A stretch of DNA of 64,000 nt from Pomphorhynchus laevis (GCA_012934845.2 WNNJ02000803.1:62001-126000), one strand, 5' to 3'. Positions 33,554 through 44,700 are shown, counted from the first letter of the stretch. The notes: a model not told the origin generated them from the sequence alone. Numbers and translations are program-made.

Positions 33554-35206
33554 TTAATTCGAATCTTCCGGCTTTCGTGACATCTCTTCTGTTGATCGAA
33601 AATGATCGTGAATAGGTTTTCCATATGTAGAGCGTGGCGCTCTTAAACAGGCAGATGCAGCACGAGCTAAGGCAAATGAAATTTTCTCTCGTATATTTTT
33701 TATTATTTGAGGATATGGGAGTTCGCGTTTTGAGCTTAATTTTGACGCTATTTGCTTCATTATCCTATTAGATTCCTGACTTGATCCTCCTGAAGACGAA
33801 AAAATTAACGGACTGAAATGCGCCTGTTCTAAACTTAAAATTCGCTCTCCATACTTCGAAATTTTTCGTTTTTCATGGTATTCAAAGTCAGCCTTACACT
33901 CAGTTCGGGAGTTAGAGGGAGCATGTACATTAAATATTGCGACATCCAAAAATGTCCGCTCAAACCGGCTTCCGAATAGTCCACTACATACAACATCCAG
34001 ACGCGCTTCTTTCGATATGCTTGTGCTATTGTTGTTAAAACGATAATCAGATGGAACGGTTGCTAATACTGGTTCAACCTCCACGCCACTGCATATCCCG
34101 CTTAAGAGATGAGAAAATATATCCCTTACTTCATTATGCCTGATAGATGGTAGCGCTCCGGTCTTGCACGAAAATGCATGATTGATAGTCATTTCTGAAG
34201 AACATATGCATTTTTTATTTTCTAATGCTCGCAAAGACCATCCATAGCGACCTGCTAATGCATCGCTAAACTCATTGTTTGTAAGCCGAAACCCCTCGTG
34301 ACGTAGAGGTAGGGAAGATAGCCACGATGAAGCTCCCTTGTAACTAGCATGTGCCAATATCTTAAAGTAATCCGATGGTAGAGATTTTAGTATTAATTCT
34401 TTCCTCGATTTGGCTACATTTAATCTCATGTATGAAATATTTCTAGCTGTTTGAGTTTGAACATCCCTCAGGTTTTCTCCCGTATATCCGTCTCGATAGG
34501 TTTCGTACATTCTACGAGAATAATCGTACTCCAAGTCAGCGATGTATTCCGGATCAACTAACCCAATGCCCCCTAACTTGAACGGTAGAGTTAATAATTC
34601 TTTATGTGCTTGTTCAATTTTCGCTTGTGTGATTGACTCAATAAAACCGCTATACAATAGGTTTTTAAGACATCTAGTGACATCCGTGCACATTGGTACT
34701 GTTCTGTAAGTATATATCCATTTCCATTGCACAGAGTGTATTAACCCGGAATAAGCAGTTTGTCTATCAATTTTACTAACTTCAACTAATCTTTCAAGTG
34801 TGGATGCCCAGGATGTTACCCTGGTTTTTATAATATCCAAAACATCAGCTTCTGCTCCAATAAGAGTTCCGAGTACTTCGATAGCACGCTCACTTATTTT
34901 ACAGTCAGAGAAGTTGCTAGTGTCGAATTCATGTTCCTTGTGTATTAGCAGCTGTGTCTTTAGTGGATTAACGTAATAGCCAAATTTTGGGCCTATTGTT
35001 TTTAGTATATCCCAGGCTTTATATAAATCATCGCTAGGACCGACAAAATTTGCATCGTCTGCGTACCATCGTTGAATCACGGATGGTAAACATTTTTGAA
35101 TATGAAGGATGAGTGGTAGAGTCGAAACGGCAAATGCAGCCATGGCCAAAGGGTCACCTTGAGTGAAACCCTCTTTTGAAAATATCGGATCACTACCAGT
35201 AAACAT
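33554..35206 (-). pseudogene. E5: CXC-RT-RLE LINE, 5'-truncated, 550 open codons
   Basis: Minus-strand reading frame starts inside the RT just before motif B (KEGFTQGDPLAMAAFA), then WYADDANFVG, the thumb, the C-terminal knuckle (CICSSEMTINHAFSC), RHNEVRD, ARLDVVCSG...FLDVAIFN and the ALARAASACLRAPRS end. The missing 5' part includes the Cys cluster and RT motif A. The break point is a perfect snap-back palindrome (35190-35242). No 3' tag of the E1-E4 type is visible. A subfamily apart from E1-E4. Confidence 0.87.
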
Positions 35207-35242
35207 TGTTGATGTTTAAACAACAATGTTTACTGGTAGTGA
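35190..35242. repeat. 22-bp-arm palindrome at the truncated 5' end of E5
   Basis: 35190-35211 and 35221-35242 are exact reverse complements around a 9-nt loop. The left arm belongs to the E5 coding sequence and the right arm copies it in reverse, which marks a fold-back event at the end of the element. Confidence 0.93.
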
Positions 35243-35397
35243 ACATGTTGTAAAATAATAATATTACTATTAATAATATTTTTTTTAAATACCAGTTTTT
35301 ATTATAAAAATAAACAACAAATACACATAATATCCTTAAATTTGTTTGCTTTTTGATCATTCATTGATGTAAATCTTAGACGCTTGCCCATTTTTTA

Positions 35398-36969
35398 CTA
35401 TGTTTGATAATTCTGTGTTTGTTCGTTTATTCTAAGCCTTGTAGCACGTATACAAACCGATGCACTAACTGCAATGGCGACACTGATTTTTGATTTCAGC
35501 CTAGAAATACATTCGCTGTATGCAAGCTTATTACGATCAGCAGATTTGGCTGCTATCCATTTTAGTATTTTATCTGTCTCAGGTCCAATACCACCTGACG
35601 TAGAAAATATAAGAGGAAAGAAAGTACCTCTTTCTATATCTGCAATTCGTTCACCGTACTTTGCATATTTCCGCTGTTGATGGTATATATGGCATTCGAG
35701 AGGAGTTTTGCAAGAGTATGTAGGTGCCAAAGAGCTGTAAATGCATATGTCCAAAAAGGATCGCACCATATTTCCTCCGAAAATTCCTCTACAAGCTATA
35801 TCAGACCGCGCTTGATCATCAGAGCAGGTTGTTGGCTTATTAAATACGTAGTTGTTTGGTATAGATCGTAAACATGGCTCAATTTGCACGTCACAGCATA
35901 CCCCTACAAGTTCCTTAGCTACAATGTCTCTCACTAAGTTATGTCTGATAATAGTCATGGCACCAGTATGACATGACAATGCATGAGAAGTTGTAAAGTA
36001 AGAACCACAAGCACATTTTAGTGATGTTTCGCTTGCTTTTAGATTGTATCTTGCGCATATTGCGTCTTGGAACTCTTGTGAATTTAGCCTCGTATGTCTC
36101 ATTCGGGTTGGTTTGGTACATAGCCACGAAGATGCTCCCTTGTCCGAAGCAAACTTTATTGAATTTTGTAGATCTAATCTTAATTCCATGCGAATGGCTT
36201 CACTTTCTAATGATGCAATGACCATCTTTTCTTGTTTAATCAACTTTGCTGCTTGATTTTGAGAGGTTATAAGCTGATCTCCTACTTCTTCTAGTAACAG
36301 TGGCATGCACATTTTTCGGGATCGAACATATTCTTGTTTGGCAACCTCCATCGGGTTTAAAATCCCCAAACCACCATATTTCGTCGGCATCATATAAATC
36401 TGTTCCAGCTCATTGTTTTCATCGTTTTGACCTATAATCTTTGGAATCAATTTCTTTGTAATCAAGTCTTTCAACGGCTTAAACCAAATAGGTTTAGTTG
36501 GACATGTGCGCATAAGGTATGTCCACTTATGTTGCAGTGCACATCTTAAAACAAAGTATGCCACCTGGGCATCAATATCTGCAATTTCTGATAAATTTTC
36601 TACCATTTTAAGCCAGGTTACAATCTTTGATTTTACAATATTTTCAATGAACTCGTCAGCCCCACAAGGCGATCCAAGTGCGACGATTCCTTGGAAGGTT
36701 ATTTCTATTTTAGTGTTGTTAAACAAAATCTTCGTAGTTTCTCCGTCGTTGGGATGAACCAATAATTTGCATTTTGTTTCGTTTATATGAAAACCATATT
36801 TTTCTCCTATCTGATTAAGTCTTTGCCAAACTTTATGTAATTGATCAACTGGCCCTACACAGCATGCGTCGTCGGCATACCATCTATGTACGACATTATT
36901 CGAACATTTTTGAAGTTCATTGATTAACGGAATTGAAGCCGCTGCAAATGCCGCCATTGCGAGCGGATG
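35398..36969 (-). pseudogene. E6: CXC-RT-RLE LINE, 5'-truncated, 519 open codons
   Basis: Begins within the QGDPLAM box of RT motif B (the DPLAM codons are partly cut at about 36969 by an (ATT)n tract) and is open to the C-terminus. WYADDACCVG is motif C; CACGSYFTTSHALSC knuckle; RHNLVRD; ARSDIACRG...SFLDICIYS nuclease block; last residues ASVCIRATR. Closest to E4. Head-to-head with E7 across about 140 bp of AT-rich DNA. E5 and E6 are cut at almost the same place in the RT. Confidence 0.86.
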
Positions 36970-37110
36970 CTATTAATAATAATAGTAATAATAGTAATAC
37001 GTTAAAAAAAGTATTGATTATTAAAGTTCTTACATTTGAGATAAAATAACATACAATAAAATAACATACAATTAATATACACAATACAACAATTACATCC
37101 AACACAAATT
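36970..37110 (+). promoter_or_regulatory. E7 upstream region with repeated ATAAAATAACATACAA motif
   Basis: Starts with an (ATT/ATA)n run, then TTTGAGATAAAATAACATACAATAAAATAACATACAA (in two parts, 37034-37072), about 40 bp before the E7 ATG. The same motif is upstream of E2 and E3, so it may be part of a promoter/5' UTR or of a preferred target. Confidence 0.5.
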
Positions 37111-40065
37111 ATGCCGAAAGGAATTCCTGCAGGTATTTCAAAATGTTGTTCCTGCAACGGTCAAGCTGCTGTTTGTAAGTCATGCAAATGTGCTCGTCTA
37201 AAACAACCTTGCGTCAACTGTTCAGCACGAAATTGTGGAAATACTGCTTCTCTGTATGTAGTTGACAATGTGGTTAAACAATCATGTTTAATCGATAATT
37301 CAACTTGTAATGGATCGGTTAACACAAACATAATCGAAACATCAAATAACATATCGCAGCACGCATCGATCATTGAATCTACATACTATGAAGTTGTAAA
37401 GTGGATACCCAACTTGTTCAACTTACCAAAATGCAACACAAGTTCAAGTTTCATAGACATACTATCGGAATGTTACTCCGCCATTAACTCTGATCACTCT
37501 AAAATGAGGTATCTCCTGATGAAGATAACCGTTATATGTCAACTTATGCTTCAAAAAACAACAACAAGGAAGACTAGCGCAATAAGATCAATACTTACAA
37601 GACGAATATTACTCTGGAAAGAGAACCGAATATCCGAACTACTAGTTGAGGGAAGAATTCTTCAATCTGAGGCACGCGATCGTTTACCAATAATAAAAAA
37701 GAATCAAAACTGGATAAACTTATTTAGTAAACTGTTAACAACGGGAAAAACACACGCCGCAATTCAAGTACTAAAAGATCCCAATAAATCGCACCAGGTG
37801 TTCAGACTTAAAGACACTTTGCCAAGCGGTCAATCAGTAAAGGAGAAATTGTTGGAATTACATCCTGATTCAATTCCTGCGAATAAACACGTCTTACTCA
37901 GAGCTCCACTGGATAACATTGCTGATCATCATCCTGTTCGCTTCCTAAAAATAGATGCTGAAGATATTCGTTCTGCCGCTAGATCTACACGTTATGCAGC
38001 AGGGCCTTCTGGAGTAAATGCATCTTCATGGAAGAGTATGATATGCTCTTTTGGTCAAAGTTCTAATGGGCTTGCTGAATCCTTAGCCAACTTCGCAATA
38101 ACTATAGCGACCATCGAATTGAATCCCGGCGACATTGAGGCCTTTACAGTAAGCCGTCTAATTCCACTAGATAAAAATCCAGGAGTACGACCGATTAGAG
38201 TAGATGAAGTCTCTCGAAAAATAGTAGGCAAAGTTGTGGCGAAAAGAATTTCGGAAGATATCCAGAAAGTGGCTGGTTGTGTTCAATTATGCTCTGGCCA
38301 ACGATGTGGTATTGAGATGGCAATTCATTCCACAAGAGAACTCTTTGATAGTAGCGATGACTTGTGCATATTACAACTAGATGCATCCAACGCTTTTAAT
38401 CGCATAAATCGTTTAGTCGCTTTGAACAATGTAGAGTTCATATGTCCTTCTTTATCCACTATACTACGAAATATCTACAAATGCCCTAATATACTGATTG
38501 TCGACAATGATTTTTTAGAATCATCAGAGGGATTCACTCAAGGTGACCCGCTTTCCATGATTGCGTTTGCCGCGGCGTCTCTTCCCTTGATTAATGTTCT
38601 TTCAAAGGCTGCCCCGAATACTGTACATCGCTGGTATGCGGATGACTCTAACATTATCGGAAGTGTGAAGGACCTTAAGACGATTTGGGATACTGTGCGT
38701 CGAGTCGGTCCTGATTTTGGATTTTATCTTAATGAAGAAAAGTGCCGAATGTTGGTACACGATAAGATACTTAGCGTTGCCCGGTCGATTTTCGTAGAAT
38801 CTAACCTATGCATTAATACTGATGGAATTGAGATACTGGGTTTAGCTATTGGTACAAAATCATATACAAATATGTTTATAAAAAGGAAAATAGATGAATG
38901 GTCTACTTGCATAGAGAGGTTGATACTAGTAGTCGACGAAGATCCTCACTTGGCTTACGTCGCTCTGACTCAAGCACTACAACACAGCTGGAACTTCATA
39001 CAACGAACTATACATGTCTATTCAGAAGCATTCGCAAACTTGTCGAAAATCATAGTATCCTGCCTTGTTCCCAAGATAACTGGCGTCGTCGATATAGATC
39101 GATTTAAAACAATATTAAATATCCCTTTGCGGTATGGTGGTTTGGGAATTTTTCTGCCTCAAGATGGATCTGATCTGGAATTCGAAAATTCGCGCCGAAT
39201 GTGTCAACCGCTGATCAATGCATCATTTGGCCCCTTGTTGGCCCAACAGCAGCAACAAATCGCTTTGGATATTCACAATCAACGAAATAATTTTTGGAAT
39301 ATTAAATTACAAACATTGGAAGATAGCAATATTATAAAAGCTTTAAAATTTGCTGCTACGTGTGGTGCGTCAACATGGTTGTCTGCAAAACCGATGGAAG
39401 CATATGGTTATCGACTCTCAAAGCTCCAATTTCAAGACGCTCTAGCGACAAGATATGGTTGGACGCCTCCGAAACAACCAGATCAATGTTTATGCGGTTC
39501 AAAGTTTGAGCTCCGTCACTCTCTTTCATGTAAGGTCGGTGGTATGCCAATAATACGACACAACTTCCTTCGGGATCTAATTGCAAAAGAGCTAAAAGGG
39601 ATTTGCGACCCCGTTTCTCTTGAACCTACACTGCAACCGCTTCCAGACGGAGTAACATTCGCAACAAATTCGACAGCCAGGGAACATAACGCTAGAGTAG
39701 ATATTTCTTGCTATGGGTTGTTTAGTATTTCGGAGCGGTCCCTATTGGACATTTGCGTTTACAATCACCTTGCTTCGTCCTACTCAACATCAATGCCACA
39801 AAATCACTTTCACTACCACGAACAAAGGAAAATCGGAAAATACGGTGAACGTATATCACGATTTGAAAGAGCTTGTTTTTTTCCTATAATTTTTGCAGCT
39901 AACGGTGGAGCTGGTGAAATAGCTTCAAAGGTGCTACGACAAATATGCAGGCGTCAATCTATAAAATCTACTCGGCCATACAACGAATGCATGCGTGATT
40001 TGAGGATCAAAACGGGACTAGCGCTAGCAAGAGCAGCATCATTACAAGTCGCTGCACTCCGTTGA
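37111..40065 (+). CDS. E7: intact CXC-RT-RLE LINE protein, 984 aa
   Basis: The only complete uninterrupted member. Residues 12-42: Cys at 12, 13, 15, 22, 25, 27, 34, 37 and 42, a spacing resembling the tesmin/TSO1 CXC DNA-binding domain. Linker to about 290 with predicted helical, RT-unlike sequence. RT: AAGPSGVNASSW (about 298), GVRPIRVDEVSRK (about 357), DASNAFNRINR motif A (about 424), GFTQGDPLSM motif B (about 475), YADD 509-512. Knuckle C-x-C-x8-H-x3-C from residue 793, RHN at 816, then RVDI (D864) and LLDICVYN (D880), fitting a PD-(D/E)XK restriction-like endonuclease as in R2-group LINEs. No premature stops, so it may be active. 3' end at an (AAT)n run near 40170. Confidence 0.9.
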   Translation: MPKGIPAGISKCCSCNGQAAVCKSCKCARLKQPCVNCSARNCGNTASLYVVDNVVKQSCLIDNSTCNGSVNTNIIETSNNISQHASIIESTYYEVVKWIPNLFNLPKCNTSSSFIDILSECYSAINSDHSKMRYLLMKITVICQLMLQKTTTRKTSAIRSILTRRILLWKENRISELLVEGRILQSEARDRLPIIKKNQNWINLFSKLLTTGKTHAAIQVLKDPNKSHQVFRLKDTLPSGQSVKEKLLELHPDSIPANKHVLLRAPLDNIADHHPVRFLKIDAEDIRSAARSTRYAAGPSGVNASSWKSMICSFGQSSNGLAESLANFAITIATIELNPGDIEAFTVSRLIPLDKNPGVRPIRVDEVSRKIVGKVVAKRISEDIQKVAGCVQLCSGQRCGIEMAIHSTRELFDSSDDLCILQLDASNAFNRINRLVALNNVEFICPSLSTILRNIYKCPNILIVDNDFLESSEGFTQGDPLSMIAFAAASLPLINVLSKAAPNTVHRWYADDSNIIGSVKDLKTIWDTVRRVGPDFGFYLNEEKCRMLVHDKILSVARSIFVESNLCINTDGIEILGLAIGTKSYTNMFIKRKIDEWSTCIERLILVVDEDPHLAYVALTQALQHSWNFIQRTIHVYSEAFANLSKIIVSCLVPKITGVVDIDRFKTILNIPLRYGGLGIFLPQDGSDLEFENSRRMCQPLINASFGPLLAQQQQQIALDIHNQRNNFWNIKLQTLEDSNIIKALKFAATCGASTWLSAKPMEAYGYRLSKLQFQDALATRYGWTPPKQPDQCLCGSKFELRHSLSCKVGGMPIIRHNFLRDLIAKELKGICDPVSLEPTLQPLPDGVTFATNSTAREHNARVDISCYGLFSISERSLLDICVYNHLASSYSTSMPQNHFHYHEQRKIGKYGERISRFERACFFPIIFAANGGAGEIASKVLRQICRRQSIKSTRPYNECMRDLRIKTGLALARAASLQVAALR

Positions 40066-40183
40066 GTAATATGTCGGGACAATGTGCTTGACAGTGCAAG
40101 AAACTTTTCTAGTTTGTAGAACATTTTACTTCTTTTTTTTCTTGAATAAATCTTCTCTTCAAAAAAATTATTAATAATAATAA

Positions 40184-43055
40184 TCAGGTGTCGAGAAGGT
40201 GTGAACGGAGGAGGTGTTTGAATGTGATAAAGGAGGGGGCGCGGCGGACGTCGAGAAGGAGTTGATTCCAGGCGAGTGAGGCGGCGATGAGGAAGGATCG
40301 GAGACCGTAGTTGTTAGAGTAATTAGGAACGTGGAGTAAGAGTGTATGACAGGAACGAAGCGATAGCGAGGTGGGGCGAGTATCGTCTAAGAAAGGAAGG
40401 TTGATGAACGATGGGGAGCCGACAGCGATGAGACGAAAAGTTACGAGAAGACGGCGGAGTTTGATGCGGATATGGATGGTGGGCCAGGAGAGTTGGACAA
40501 AATATGTGGATGTGTGATAGAAGCGACGGAGACGAAAGAGCACTCGAACGGCGGTGTTGATTATTTGTTGTAAAGGTAGGATGATGGATTTTGGAGAATT
40601 GGCGAAAGGGCTAAAGCAGTAATCGATTTTAGGGAAAAGAAGCGATGAAAGAAGAGACATACAAGAACGGAAGTCGATAAGGGGGCGGATACGGCGGATG
40701 TCACGGAGAATTAAGTTAGATGAGCGGACCTTGTCACGGACGAAGGGTTTAAGGGAAAGGTAATCATCGAAATGGAAGTCTAAGAAAGTGAGATTGTGGA
40801 CTATGGGGATGATCGATGAGGCAAAATAAACAGTGGGAGGAGATATGTTTGGTTTACGGGGGAGGATTCACATTATTTTAGACTTGTCGGGGTTTAAAAC
40901 GAGATGGAGATTGGAGAGACGTTTGTAGATAGAAGAAATACAGTTGGAGGCAGAAATGCCGATATCGTGTATGCGATGTGCGGGTGCATGAGCATATATG
41001 ATGATGTCATCGGCGTATTGCATGACGTTAAAGAAGTAAGGTTTGATAAACGGAGAGAGATCGCCAAGCAGAAGAGAGAAAAGCAGGGGACCTAGGACTG
41101 AACCTTGTGGGACCCCGCAAAAAATAGGGATGGGAGGGGAGGATGATGAATTAGAACAGACGCGAAAGGAACGGTCGGATAGATATGAGGCGAACCATGC
41201 TACGGAGGAGGAAGAAAAGCCGTAATCATAACGAAGGCGAGAAAGGAGGACGGAGTGGTCGACAATGTCGAATGCGGAGGAGAGGTCGAGGGAGATGAGA
41301 ACACTATATAGAGCCTTGTCTCGAGAAATGAGTAAGTCGTTGTACACTTTTATGCATGCGATTTCTGTCGAGTGATTAGAGCGGAAAGCGGATTGGAAAG
41401 GAGTGTACAGATTGGATAAGGAGAGATAAGCGTTGATCTGTATTAATATGAAACGTTCTAAGAGCTTAGAAAGAGTAGGGAGTAGTGAAATGGGGCGATA
41501 GCTAGAAGGAAGGGAGGGGTCGAGCGATTGTTTCTTAAGGAGGGGACGAACGATTGCGGATTTCCAGTGTGAAGGGAAGATACGACTGCGGATGGACGAG
41601 TTAAACAAGGTTGTGAGAAATGGGGATATCGATGAGCATATAGATTTTAATATGTGAGTAGGCAGGGGATCGGCAGGTGAGGTTTTGTTGGGCAAGGACA
41701 TGAGGACAGATGATACTTCTGTAGGTGAGACAGGGAGAAGATGAAAGAGTTCCGGAAGGATGAGGCTAGACTGGGCAGAGTGGGATAGGATGGAGACCGG
41801 GGTGTGAGAGAGCAACGTGGATACTTTAGTCTGGAGAAATGACGAATAATCATTGGCATTGATGTTGCATGGCGAAGAGGAGCGAGCAAGGATTGAGTTA
41901 AAAGTATGCCAGAGAGTCTTAGAGTTGAATGAAGTGATGATTTTATGCTGCCAGAAGGAGTTGCATTTGGTACGTAGTAGGTTGAGATGAGACCGCCGTT
42001 GAGCAGGATAGGTATCACGGAAAGACGGAGTGATCGGGGGAAATCCCGTCTAAGAGAGCGGTGACAGACTCGAAAAGCATGGCGGAGTCGACGCTTTGAG
42101 AGTAGGCATTGGATGTCAAACCATGGGGCACGGTGCAAGCGACGGTGTGGGTGAGACTTGAAGGGTAAGAGAATATCGAGAGTGGATGTGAGTTCAGAGT
42201 CGAAAAGAAAGGCGAGATCGTGAGGAGATGAATATGTTATTGTGGGTAATGATAGAGACGATTTGAGTAAGGCAGAGCGGAGAAGGGAGAGGTCAAGATT
42301 TCTCCAAGGGCGACGTAGGATTGTAGGTGTGTGAGGAGGGGTGTGTTTACGAGTGAGATCAAGGGTGATAAGAAAGTGATCGGATAGACCAGGATCAGAG
42401 ATGGACAGTGAGGTGTAGGCAGCAAAATGATCGGGGACAGCGATGATGTCGAGTGCCCCACCAAGTATATGTGTGGGGGCAGTGGAGATTAGTTTGTAAT
42501 TGTAGTTGGATAGAATGTTGATGAACCGGATGGAATCCGTGGAAGAGGGGCGGTCTAGGCGGATATTGAAGTCGCCTAGAACGAGTGAAGGGATTGAGGA
42601 CAAAGAACAATGAGAAAGGAGGTCAGCTAGTTCGGTAAGTAATAAGGCTGTAGGAGCTAATAAACCAGGACGGTTTACAATGGTGAGATCTAGAGTGATC
42701 GGGTTAGAATAACGACAAGTGAGCAATTCAAAAGAGCAAGGACTGAAAGGGGGATTGATTTTGCGAAGAGACGCGGGGTGACGCGCGAATGCGACAGAAG
42801 GGCATGAGCTGATGGGCGGGCGGATTCGACTAGGTAGCAACCGGCAGAGAGCAGACGGCCAATAGAAAGGTCGTCGGAATCTGAGTGCCAGGATTCGGTG
42901 AGGCAGAAGAGAGCGATGGATTGCTTGGTGAATAGGTTGAGGATAAGATCGTATGTATTGAGAATAGTTCTAGTGTTGAGGAGACCGAGGTGGAAGCCGT
43001 GTGTTGTGGCGAAAGTGTCTAGTGGAGAAGACACATAAGAGAGATGGAGCGCCAT
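40184..43055 (-). pseudogene. CR1 subfamily-2 LINE ORF2, broken
   Basis: Minus strand from ATG 43055 (MALHLSYVSS). Endonuclease: TESWHSDSDDLS, LGDFNIRLDR (about 42560), [63 protein letters not shown] (about 41020). C-terminus SLAWNQLLLDV to stop at 40184. The frame changes near 42800 (a short deletion), 41700-41800 and around 40660-40870. About 70% like the 969-aa protein by eye in the RT. The tail is replaced by an (AAT)n run at 40165-40182. Confidence 0.87.
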
Positions 43056-43144
43056 CGAATTTTTGGACGTGTGTGGACAACTTGAAAATTTCCGTCTATG
43101 TTTCGGATGGAGAGTGATGTTTCGCCGTTTTCCTCCCATAAACG

Positions 43145-43405
43145 ATGGTTGCCGTCGATTGTTGTCGTCGATGGTTGTCGTCGATGGTTGTCGTTGATGG
43201 TTGTCGTCGATGGTTGTCGTTGATGGTTGTCGTCGATGGTTGTCGTCGATGGTTGTCGTCGATGGTTGTCGTCGATGGTTGTCGTCGATGGTTGTCGTCG
43301 ATGGTTGTCGTCGATGGTTGTCGTCGATGGTTGTCGTCGATGGGTTGTCGTCGAGGGTTGTCGTCGAGAGTTGTCGTCTATGGTTGTCGTCGATGGTTGT
43401 CGTTG
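43145..43405. repeat. 13-bp minisatellite at the 5' end of CR1 subfamily 2
   Basis: About 19-20 units of GTCGTCGATGGTT (plus reading), with a few variants. Because 13 is not a multiple of 3, every frame on the plus strand reads the same 13-residue repeat, and the minus strand reads DDNHRRQPSTTTI. It joins the ORF2 leader upstream, so it may be the analogue of the 20-bp monomers of subfamily 1. Confidence 0.93.
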
Positions 43406-43589
43406 TAAGATGTTTGTAACTTTTCTGACTTGTATTTACTTTAGATCTCAAACTTTCTTTAGATTGTATTTACTTAAGATCTCAAACTTTTTTAAGCATT
43501 TGCCACGTTAAAATAAATCCTTTTTTTAGGACGATCGTTAATTTTCCTTCCTATGCGGAATAAAGCAACCGATAATACATAATTTATTT
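43406..43589. other. Junk spacer with a CR1 tail remnant
   Basis: Contains a tandem repeat of TTTAGATCTCAAACTTTCTT-like sequence (about 43436-43492) and, at about 43496-43524, GCATTTGCCACGTTAAAATA, a plus-strand copy of the subfamily-2 3' tail. No ORF. Confidence 0.6.
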
Positions 43590-43875
43590 ACATTGGGTAT
43601 TTTGTTTTTAATCTCCTCAATAATCGGTAGAGAGGCAGCTGCAAATGTAGTTATAGCCAAGGGGTCTCATTGTGTTACCCCTTTTTCAGATAGAATTGTC
43701 TCCTCAGCAACAATAAGCAGTGATGATCTTGAATATGTATTAATCAGAAGCGTCGTCATGGCAGGGCACATCGCGTTTATGTTTTTCAACATCAAATCCC
43801 GAATAATACAATTGAAAGCGTTGTTGTCATCTATAGTAAGTATGCAATATTCGCTATTACCTTCAATTTTTTTAT
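43590..43875 (-). pseudogene. E8a: RT fragment of the E1 subfamily
   Basis: The minus strand matches E1 19860-20100 with scattered changes: the motif A region (DDNNAFNCIIRDLM-like), the stretch with the GVTQ(D)DPLAM box partly degraded, and the PIIEEI block. About 95 codons, both ends lost. Abuts the 3' tail of E8b. Confidence 0.75.
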
Positions 43876-43904
43876 TAATACATTCTTCATCAAAAAATTA
43901 CACA

Positions 43905-44700
43905 TTTCACGGTTACCCGCAAATGGGCCCAATAATCAAATTATTAAAATTATTTTATTAACACAAAAATTAAGATGCAGTCCAGCGTCGAATTGGATGT
44001 CCTCGTGTTGATCACCCCGAATACAGTCAGAAGTCATCTTAGCGAGGGCAAAACCGATTTTAGTCTTAATATAATGAATGCTCTTATTGTACGTAAGGTC
44101 ATAACGCAAGGAAGATAGTATCGCAATTCGTTTCAAAGGGACGGATGCGGATGGACCCTTTCCACCATTTGTTGCAAAAATTACAGTAATAAAAACAGCG
44201 TTCTCTACTCTCGACACTCTTTCGCCGTACGTGGCAATTTTTCGATGCTCGTGATAACGAAAGTGATTAAAGATTGAATCCGGTGAATAGAACGGATCAA
44301 GGTGACTAAATATGCAAATGTCCAATAGGGACCGATCCATTCTATTATCCGAGAGACCGCTGCAACCGATATCTAGACGCGCTCCTATATCTGTAGATGT
44401 GCTTTGAGCCTCAAAAATGAGTCCATCTGGAACTTGCTGGAGGCCGGGCTCTATCGAAACTGCTACACACGTATATTGCCAAAATATCACGAATAGCATT
44501 GTGACGAACTGTCGGCATACCAGCACTTTGGCAAGCCAATGAATGCGTAACATCGGATTCTGTCCGCATGAGCACTATGATGGTACGTCTGCCGGTCGAA
44601 GACCGTACCTCACTGCCACGCCATCCTGGAATTGCTGCTTATTAAAAGCTGACCCTGATTTACGATCGGTTTTGCCGAAAGCCATTTCGCTAGTGCTTTC
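43905..44700 (-). pseudogene. E8b: C-terminal half of a CXC-RT-RLE LINE
   Basis: Minus strand: FNKQQFQDGVAVRYGLRPAD (about 44660-44590), the knuckle remnant, then GARLDIGCSGL...SLLDICIFSHL and HEHRKIATYGERVSRVENAV (44450-44200), ending FALAKMTSDCIRGDQ near 43990. The 3' tag GGGCCCATTTGCGGGTAACC is at 43911-43930 in minus orientation. Frame breaks near 44553. 5' part missing. Confidence 0.82.
43911..43930 (-). promoter_or_regulatory. Conserved 3'-UTR tag of E8b
   Basis: Twenty bases identical to the E2 tag (GGGCCCATTTGCGGGTAACC) although the proteins are clearly diverged, which argues for constraint on this motif. Confidence 0.7.

Noticed and set aside
43145-43451. Repetitive secreted-type proteins on either strand
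   Set aside because: All frames are open only because a 13-bp unit without stops is repeated; no signal peptide or independent start context.
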